A stretch of 59,921 bases of DNA, taken from Hoeflea sp. (GTDB lineage Bacteria; Pseudomonadota; Alphaproteobacteria; Rhizobiales; Rhizobiaceae). Below are positions 54,604 to 59,921 of the stretch, in pieces (position 1 is the stretch's first letter; every line of letters starts with the position of its first letter). The DNA lies in the NCBI RefSeq assembly GCF_002733955.1, contig NZ_NVXQ01000031.1:1-59921 (forward strand), in the 5' to 3' direction. The notes below the pieces were generated by a model. The model did no database searches. It was not told the origin of the DNA and saw only the letters and a list, made by a program, of their open reading frames with translations. The position numbers and the translations under genes were made by a program.

Positions 54604-55884
54604 TCAGGCGAGCAAGCGGTCATCCTGGGGTTCGCCTTCGAGCATCCGGGTGGCGGCAGAACGCGGCAGTTTCAGCACGAAGGCGGTGGTGCCGTCGACG
54701 CACTCGACATCAATGCTGCCGTTATGGGCCCGGGCGATCGATGAGGCGATAAACAGACCCAGCCCCAGGCCTTCATTTTTTGCTTTCTGGCCGCGCCGGT
54801 AAGGGCGAAACAGGTCGCGCTTGAGATCGTCGGGGATCGGCTCGCCGCGATTGGAGACCGTTATGGAAATTTCACTGCCGGTTTCCGTTCCCTTGACCGC
54901 GATGACGGAACCGGGCGCTGCGTGGTTGCTGGCGTTTGACAACAGGTTGGAGACCGCCTGGGCAATGCGCGAGGCATCGCAACACACCGGCCCGTCCAGG
55001 CGCAAATCGAGGTCGATCTGGTGTTCGGGTGCGGCCATGCGGATTTCCTCGACGACCTCGTTGATCGCCTGTACCAGCGGTGCGTCCGGGGTTGGGGCGA
55101 TGCGAATGCCGCCGCCGAGACGGGATTTGGCATGCATCATGATGTTGTCGATCAGCTCGTTCATGCGCCGCATCGAAGACCGCATAAGCGGCAGAACCGC
55201 GGCGATCCTGGCGGGCTCGGGGTGCCTTTCGAGCTGGCGAAGCCCCGCGCCGAAGGCTGCGACCGGGTTGCGCAGGTCGTGGCCCAGCACGGCGACAAAT
55301 TCTTCCTGGATCTGCGCCATTTCACGCTCTTTTTCGAGCAGCAGTTCCTGCGCCGCCAGTTGTTCCTCGGTCTCCAGCGTCTGGCTGATGACACTGGCAA
55401 ACATCTCGAGCATGGCGACCACGCGCGGGTGCTTGACGTCACGGATTTCCGTGTCGATGGCGCAGAGTGTGCCGAAGAAACTGCCGTCGCTGCGGTAAAT
55501 CGGGATCGAGGCATAGCTGACAATGCCGAAATTCATTGCGATGGGGTGGTTCTGGTAGATGTCGTCGGTGGCGACGTCGTTGAACAACACCTGTTCGCCG
55601 GTGCTGCGGACCGACTGGCAGAAGGTGGACTGGATCTCGATCTCGTCACCCTCGGCGAGACCGAAATTGACCTCGTCGACGGTGCGGCAGGCGACCCAGC
55701 GGTCGGCGGTGACCCGGGCCACGGCGGCAAAGCGCATATTGGTCGCCAGCATGATGGTTTCGAGCACGGTTCCAATCAGCTCGCTGCCGGTCATGATATC
55801 GATGTCAGCCTGGAAATCATGCGCACCCGCCAGATAGGCGGCGTGGTTCTGGAGAGATCTGTTGGGCTGTGTCAATTCGTTCAT
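54604..55884 (-). CDS. GAF-domain sensor histidine kinase
   Basis: A 426-residue soluble kinase without membrane segments. A GAF domain occupies about 30-170, then a coiled linker, the dimerisation/phospho-acceptor domain with His202 in FVAVLGHDLRNPVAA, and an ATPase domain with N box AQAVSNLLSNASNHA and G2 box NEGLGLGLFIASSIARAHNG. No response regulator is next to it. GAF domains bind small molecules or chromophores; Cys89 and Cys141 are visible but no assignment is possible. It is convergent with the SRPBCC gene. Confidence 0.92.
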   Translation of the reverse strand: MNELTQPNRSLQNHAAYLAGAHDFQADIDIMTGSELIGTVLETIMLATNMRFAAVARVTADRWVACRTVDEVNFGLAEGDEIEIQSTFCQSVRSTGEQVLFNDVATDDIYQNHPIAMNFGIVSYASIPIYRSDGSFFGTLCAIDTEIRDVKHPRVVAMLEMFASVISQTLETEEQLAAQELLLEKEREMAQIQEEFVAVLGHDLRNPVAAFGAGLRQLERHPEPARIAAVLPLMRSSMRRMNELIDNIMMHAKSRLGGGIRIAPTPDAPLVQAINEVVEEIRMAAPEHQIDLDLRLDGPVCCDASRIAQAVSNLLSNASNHAAPGSVIAVKGTETGSEISITVSNRGEPIPDDLKRDLFRPYRRGQKAKNEGLGLGLFIASSIARAHNGSIDVECVDGTTAFVLKLPRSAATRMLEGEPQDDRLLA

Positions 55885-55996
55885 CTGACGCTATCCTCGC
55901 TCAGCGGTGCCGTAGGCGAAAGAGTTGCTCGGTGCTGCGGCGGTCCGCCTCGGGCAGAGGCAGAGATCCGGCAGAATGGATTTCCAGGCTCGCGGT

Positions 55997-56710
55997 TCAG
56001 CCCTTGGCTCCGTCCGCAGCCTCATCCGGCAGCGCATGCCGTTGCATCAGCGGCAGTTGCAGCAGTGTGAAGACGATGGACAGCGGCATGTTGCCCCAGA
56101 CCTTGAAGGCGATCCAGAAGTCAGTGGAGAAATTGCGCCATATCAGCTCGTTGACGAACGCCATGATCAGAAAGAACAGGCCCCAGCGGAAGGTCAGGAT
56201 GCGCCAGCCCTCGGCGTCAAGCTTGAAGGCCGAATCAAAGACATAGCCGAGAAAGGACTTCTTGAAGAGCAGACCGATCAGCAGGATGCCGCCAAACATG
56301 GTGTTGATGATGGTCGGCTTGACCTTGATGAAGGTCTCGTCCTGCAGCCAGAGCGTCAGGGCACCGAAAACCAGCACGATGATGCCCGAAAGCAGCGGCA
56401 TGATCGGCAAGGTCCGGGTCAGCGCCCAGGATACCGACAGCGCGATTGCCGTGGCGATCATGAAGCAGGCGGTGCCGACAAAGATCGGGCCACCGATATC
56501 GGCCAGAAACGGCACCCGCTGGGCAATCCACTCGCCACGCGCATTGGCGAAGAAGAACACCAGCAGCGGCCCGAGCTCGAGCGCCATTTTCAGAAGCGGG
56601 TTGATGTGCTTGCGGTCCGGCGCGTTGGGATCGGCCTCGAAGACATGAAACTCCTCGGTGCCGGATTGGGGCTCGGTCGAGCCGGGTGCGGTTGGCTTGC
56701 GGTCGCTCAT
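55997..56710 (-). CDS. ispZ: Septation protein A (YciB/IspZ)
   Basis: A 237-residue inner-membrane protein with about six membrane segments: [25 protein letters not shown] at about 38-62, then [24 protein letters not shown] and [55 protein letters not shown]. The family affects cell-envelope synthesis at division. It has a hydrophilic 35-residue head. Its start overlaps the ftsY stop by four bases. Confidence 0.95.
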   Translation of the reverse strand: MSDRKPTAPGSTEPQSGTEEFHVFEADPNAPDRKHINPLLKMALELGPLLVFFFANARGEWIAQRVPFLADIGGPIFVGTACFMIATAIALSVSWALTRTLPIMPLLSGIIVLVFGALTLWLQDETFIKVKPTIINTMFGGILLIGLLFKKSFLGYVFDSAFKLDAEGWRILTFRWGLFFLIMAFVNELIWRNFSTDFWIAFKVWGNMPLSIVFTLLQLPLMQRHALPDEAADGAKG

Positions 56711-58389
56711 TTCGGGTCTCCGGCCGGTTCTCCGGCGATGGCGGATGCGAAATCAGCCGCTTCAAAAGGTTCGAGGTCGTCTACACCTTCGCCGACACCG
56801 ACGAAATAGACGGGCAATTTGTGTTTTGCTGCAATGGCGACAAGAATACCACCGCGGGCGGTTCCGTCCAGCTTTGTCATCACGAGGCCGTTGACGCCGG
56901 CGACATTGCGGAAAATCTCGACCTGGTTGAGCGCGTTCTGGCCGGTGGTGGCGTCGAGCGTCTGCAGCACCGTGTGCGGCGCGTCCGGATCGAGCTTGCC
57001 GATGACGCGGACCACCTTGGCGAGCTCGTCCATCAGCTCGGTGCGGTTCTGCAGCCGTCCGGCGGTGTCGATGATCAGCACATCGGCGCCATCCTCGCGG
57101 GCGGTTTCGAACGCCTCATAGGCCAGGCCTGCGGCATCGGCGCCGAGCTTGGTCGACACCACTTTCGAACCGGTGCGCTCGCCCCAGATCTTGAGCTGCT
57201 CGATGGCGGCGGCGCGGAAGGTGTCGCCGGCTGCCAGCGTCACCTTCAGCCCGCCGGCCGAGAGCTTGGCGGCGAGCTTGCCGATGGTGGTGGTCTTGCC
57301 GGTGCCGTTGACGCCGACGACCAGAATGACATGCGGCTTGTGGCTGAGGTCGAGCTCCAGCGGCTTGGCCACCGGGCCCAGCACCTTGGTGATCTCGTCG
57401 GCCATCACCTTTTGCACTTCTGCCGGCGAAATGTCCTTGCCGTAGCGGCTTGCGGACAGCGCATCGGTGATCCGCATCGCGGTTTCGACGCCGAGATCGG
57501 CCTGCAGCAGAATGTCTTCCAGCTCCTCAAGCGTGTCCTCATCGAGCTTGCGCTTGGTGAAGATGCCGGTGATCTGGCCCGTCAGCTGACCCGAGGTGCG
57601 CGACAGGCCCTTGCGCAGGCGCTGCCACCAGTTGCCGCGTTCCTCTTCAACCGGCTCGGGGGCCTGCACGGGTTCGGCGTCGGACACGGTGTCGCGGATC
57701 ACCAGCTTGCGCGGCGCGGATGCCGGATCACTGCCTGCCGGCTCCACCGGGGCCGGCGCGATGTCCGGGTCAGAGCTCAGATCGTCCGGCGGGGTGCCTT
57801 CATCATCCGCAGTCTTGGAGCTGTCCGCGCTTTCGGGGGTGCTGTCTGCGGACGTTATCGGTGGTTCACCGGCATGGTCTTCGTCCGCCGGTGCAGGGGT
57901 TGCGAGCGGTTCGCTGGCGGTGGTTTCGGGCGTAAACCGCATGTCGCCATCAGCCGGGACGGCTTTTTCGGCAGCAGCGGCTGGTCCGGACATCTCCGGC
58001 TGCTCAGGCGTCGGCGAGGCGGCAGGATCGGCAGCGAGCTCTTCCGGCGCGACCCATTCTTCTGTTGCGGCATCGGCGGGCTGGTCGTCGGCAGCCTCGT
58101 CGTTTGCCTCGTCTGGGGCCTTGCCGTCCGTCGGAACCGGCGGTTCGCCGGCGTGGTCCGCGTCTGCAGGCTCTGGCGTCGCAAGTGTCTCGCCGGGGGC
58201 GGTTTCGGGCGTGAACTGCATTTCGCCCTCGGCCGGGAACGCCTGGCCGGGTGCAGCGTCGCCGGTGCTGGAGGCCGGGGCAGCGGGCTCGGCCGCCGGC
58301 GCTTCAGTCTCCACCGCGGCATCCGGTGCGGGCGCGTCTTCCTTGTCTTTCCCGAAGGAGAAAACCTTTTTGATGAAGTTAAACGCCAT
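56707..58389 (-). CDS. ftsY: Signal recognition particle receptor FtsY
   Basis: SRP receptor GTPase of 560 residues that docks ribosomes making membrane proteins. The first 245 residues are an acidic Pro/Ala/Glu-rich A domain with an internal duplication (about 53-120 and 147-215). N and G domains follow (from about 250): G1 [10 protein letters not shown] at about 359-368, DTAGRLQNR and [11 protein letters not shown]. The Phe-rich start [14 protein letters not shown] may be the membrane-targeting helix. It sits in the dapF-mtaB-ftsY-ispZ run conserved in rhizobia. Confidence 0.97.
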   Translation of the reverse strand: MAFNFIKKVFSFGKDKEDAPAPDAAVETEAPAAEPAAPASSTGDAAPGQAFPAEGEMQFTPETAPGETLATPEPADADHAGEPPVPTDGKAPDEANDEAADDQPADAATEEWVAPEELAADPAASPTPEQPEMSGPAAAAEKAVPADGDMRFTPETTASEPLATPAPADEDHAGEPPITSADSTPESADSSKTADDEGTPPDDLSSDPDIAPAPVEPAGSDPASAPRKLVIRDTVSDAEPVQAPEPVEEERGNWWQRLRKGLSRTSGQLTGQITGIFTKRKLDEDTLEELEDILLQADLGVETAMRITDALSASRYGKDISPAEVQKVMADEITKVLGPVAKPLELDLSHKPHVILVVGVNGTGKTTTIGKLAAKLSAGGLKVTLAAGDTFRAAAIEQLKIWGERTGSKVVSTKLGADAAGLAYEAFETAREDGADVLIIDTAGRLQNRTELMDELAKVVRVIGKLDPDAPHTVLQTLDATTGQNALNQVEIFRNVAGVNGLVMTKLDGTARGGILVAIAAKHKLPVYFVGVGEGVDDLEPFEAADFASAIAGEPAGDPK

Positions 58390-58412
58390 GCGGGTTCGGT
58401 GCCTTTTCGATG

Positions 58413-59723
58413 TCAGTCTGCGGCAAGATCTGCCGTCTGAATGTGATCCACGCGGTCTGCGACCACGTCGCCGGTCAGGTGGTCTTCGGTTCGGCCATTG
58501 ATCCTTACCAGAGCCATCTGGCCCCGTGGTGCCTCGGACGCAAGCACCGGGGTGAAATTTTCTGTCCGCGCCATGCCGGTAAACTCGACCAGGACGGAAT
58601 GGGTTCCGCCCGCGGTTGCCATGGCGTCGAGGTGGGCATCATAGGCCTGTTCGCCGCGTTCTCTCAAGCGCGCGGCGCGTTGCTTGATCAACCCCCGGTC
58701 CAGCTGCGGCATGCGCGCTGCGGGCGTGCCCTCGCGCGGCGAATAGGGAAACACATGCAGGAAGGACAACCCGCACTCGTCAACAATGTCGAGCGAGCGG
58801 GCAAACATCTCCTCGGTTTCTGTCGGAAACCCGGCGATCAGATCGGCGCCGAAGGCAAAGCCGGGCCGCAAATCACGCACCTGGCGGCAGAACCGAATGG
58901 CATCGTCGCGGCCATGCCGACGCTTCATGCGCTTGAGGATAAGATCGTCGCCATGCTGCAGCGACAGGTGCAGATGCGGCATGAAGCGCGGCTCATTGGC
59001 AATCAGGTCCATCAGCGCATCGTCGACCTCGATCGAATCGATCGACGACAGCCGCAGCCGCTTGAGATCGGGGATCTGCTTCAGGATGGAAGCGGCGAGG
59101 GTGCCGAGCGTTGGGCTGCCGGGCAGGTCGGCGCCATAGCTGGTGGCGTCGACGCCGGTGATGACGGCTTCCTGGTAGCCATTGCCGACCAGCTTCTCGA
59201 TCTGCTCAACCACCGCGCCCATCGGCACCGAGCGGGAATTGCCGCGGCCATAGGGGATGATGCAGAAGGTGCAGCGGTGATCGCAGCCGTTCTGAACCTG
59301 GACGAAGGCGCGGGCGTGGCCCTCGACCGCCTCGATCATCTGCGGCGCGGTCTCGCGCACCGACATGATGTCGTTGACGCGGATCTTCTCGCTTTCGGAG
59401 ACGCCGAAATCGGGCAGCTTGCGGTAGGTTGCGGCCTGACCCTTGGCCTCGTTGCCGATCACCGCGTCGACCTCGTCCATGCGGGCGAAGGTTTCCGGCT
59501 CGGTCTGCGCGGCGCAGCCCGAAACGACGATGCGGGCATGCGGGTTGTCGCGCCGGGCGCGGCGGATGGTCTGGCGGGCCTGGCGCACCGCATCGGCAGT
59601 CACGGCGCAGGTGTTGACCAGGATCGCATTGTTGAGACCTGCGGTTTCCGCCGCCTTGCGCATGGTTTCCGATTCATAGGTGTTGAGCCGGCATCCAAGC
59701 GTGAGAACGCGAACGCCGCTCAC
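58413..59723 (-). CDS. mtaB: tRNA t6A37 methylthiotransferase MtaB
   Basis: Radical-SAM enzyme that converts t6A to ms2t6A at position 37 of tRNAs, 436 residues. N-terminal UPF0004 cluster cysteines are Cys11, Cys39 and Cys70; the radical-SAM motif is Cys147-x3-Cys151-x2-Cys154 in [21 protein letters not shown]; a TRAM-like end follows ([20 protein letters not shown]). Start is GTG at 59723 overlapping the dapF stop as GTGA, so the two are coupled. TsaD, which makes its substrate, is also in the window. Confidence 0.95.
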   Translation of the reverse strand: MSGVRVLTLGCRLNTYESETMRKAAETAGLNNAILVNTCAVTADAVRQARQTIRRARRDNPHARIVVSGCAAQTEPETFARMDEVDAVIGNEAKGQAATYRKLPDFGVSESEKIRVNDIMSVRETAPQMIEAVEGHARAFVQVQNGCDHRCTFCIIPYGRGNSRSVPMGAVVEQIEKLVGNGYQEAVITGVDATSYGADLPGSPTLGTLAASILKQIPDLKRLRLSSIDSIEVDDALMDLIANEPRFMPHLHLSLQHGDDLILKRMKRRHGRDDAIRFCRQVRDLRPGFAFGADLIAGFPTETEEMFARSLDIVDECGLSFLHVFPYSPREGTPAARMPQLDRGLIKQRAARLRERGEQAYDAHLDAMATAGGTHSVLVEFTGMARTENFTPVLASEAPRGQMALVRINGRTEDHLTGDVVADRVDHIQTADLAAD

Positions 59724-59921
59724 GCATCCACCTCATCGGCCTGCCAGTCTCCGGTCTTCGGATCGACGGTGCCCGAGAACTCCCATTCGGCGGGGCCGGT
59801 CATGATGACATGGTTGTTGGCGCGCCAGTCGATGTGAAGCGGTCCGCCGGGCACATTGACGGTGACCCGCCGGCGGGTGCGGTCGGTGCGTGCGGCGCAG
59901 ACGGCGGCGGCGCAGGCGGCC
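59720..59921 (-). CDS. dapF: Diaminopimelate epimerase, C-terminal part
   Basis: The last 66 codons of a minus-strand gene that continues beyond the window: [17 protein letters not shown], then [35 protein letters not shown]. This matches the DapF end, where the GTGACAA loop is followed by the V-x-V-x-L/V-P-G-G-x-L-x-I-x-W strand pattern. DapF makes meso-diaminopimelate for lysine and peptidoglycan. The catalytic cysteine region lies just outside the window. Confidence 0.9.
   Translation of the reverse strand, partial: AACAAAVCAARTDRTRRRVTVNVPGGPLHIDWRANNHVIMTGPAEWEFSGTVDPKTGDWQADEVDA

Overview
This window looks like chromosomal core DNA of an alphaproteobacterium of the order Hyphomicrobiales (Rhizobiales), probably a Hoeflea- or Rhizobiaceae-like marine or soil bacterium. 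The reasons are the high GC content, many near best-match-looking rhizobial proteins (CenR-like regulator, DUF2794, IalB family, Mic60/HemY cluster, ETF-beta methyltransferase), two TTAA-N7-TTAAC boxes of the CtrA type, a ybhL-type RNA leader and intergenic palindromic repeats of the rhizobial kind. No rRNA, tRNA, CRISPR array, prophage or transposase was seen. The only clearly mobile-type module is a brnT/brnA toxin-antitoxin pair.

Layout. 1-8.4 kb: end of glnK, amtB (ammonium), ftsK (division/chromosome segregation), lolA (lipoprotein carrier), xth (DNA repair), a cNMP-binding protein, a CenR-like envelope response regulator divergent from an L,D-transpeptidase, and a DUF1761 membrane protein. 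8.4-19.8 kb: brnTA, a METTL20-like methyltransferase, EVE and YciI proteins, tsaD, then the rightward heme/envelope cluster hemC-hemD-mic60-hemY-terB, an MFS exporter, yggT and DUF167. 19.8-29.7 kb: ppa, GNAT, CAT-like acetyltransferase, typA, phoD, a VOC protein, an M3 oligopeptidase and argG.

29.9-45.3 kb: SDR, LysE exporter, rlmN, several regulators (YafY/WYL, TetR, an ECF sigma factor with no visible anti-sigma gene), IalB, DUF1232, phhB, a low-molecular-weight phosphatase, thpR, tesA divergent from a YbbA/YbbP-type ABC pair, the BI-1 gene ybhL, GNAT, DUF2794, and then 484 bases without a gene that hold a strongly folded, terminator-ended RNA candidate (about 45000-45215).

45.2-59.9 kb: DUF1223, acnA, the cytochrome c maturation operon ccmABCDG (with a 56-residue ccmD), a Nudix hydrolase, an ArsR-SRPBCC-SRPBCC operon that appears leaderless, a GAF histidine kinase, and the leftward operon dapF-mtaB-ftsY-ispZ, with dapF cut by the window edge.

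The most interesting items are the unassigned + strand RNA near 45.1 kb, an intrinsic-terminator hairpin placed just ahead of typA, the operator-like repeats next to brnTA, yafY and arsR, a triple PhoB half-site array before phoD, a probable CTG start for the DUF167 gene, and the CtrA box that fixes the ftsK promoter.
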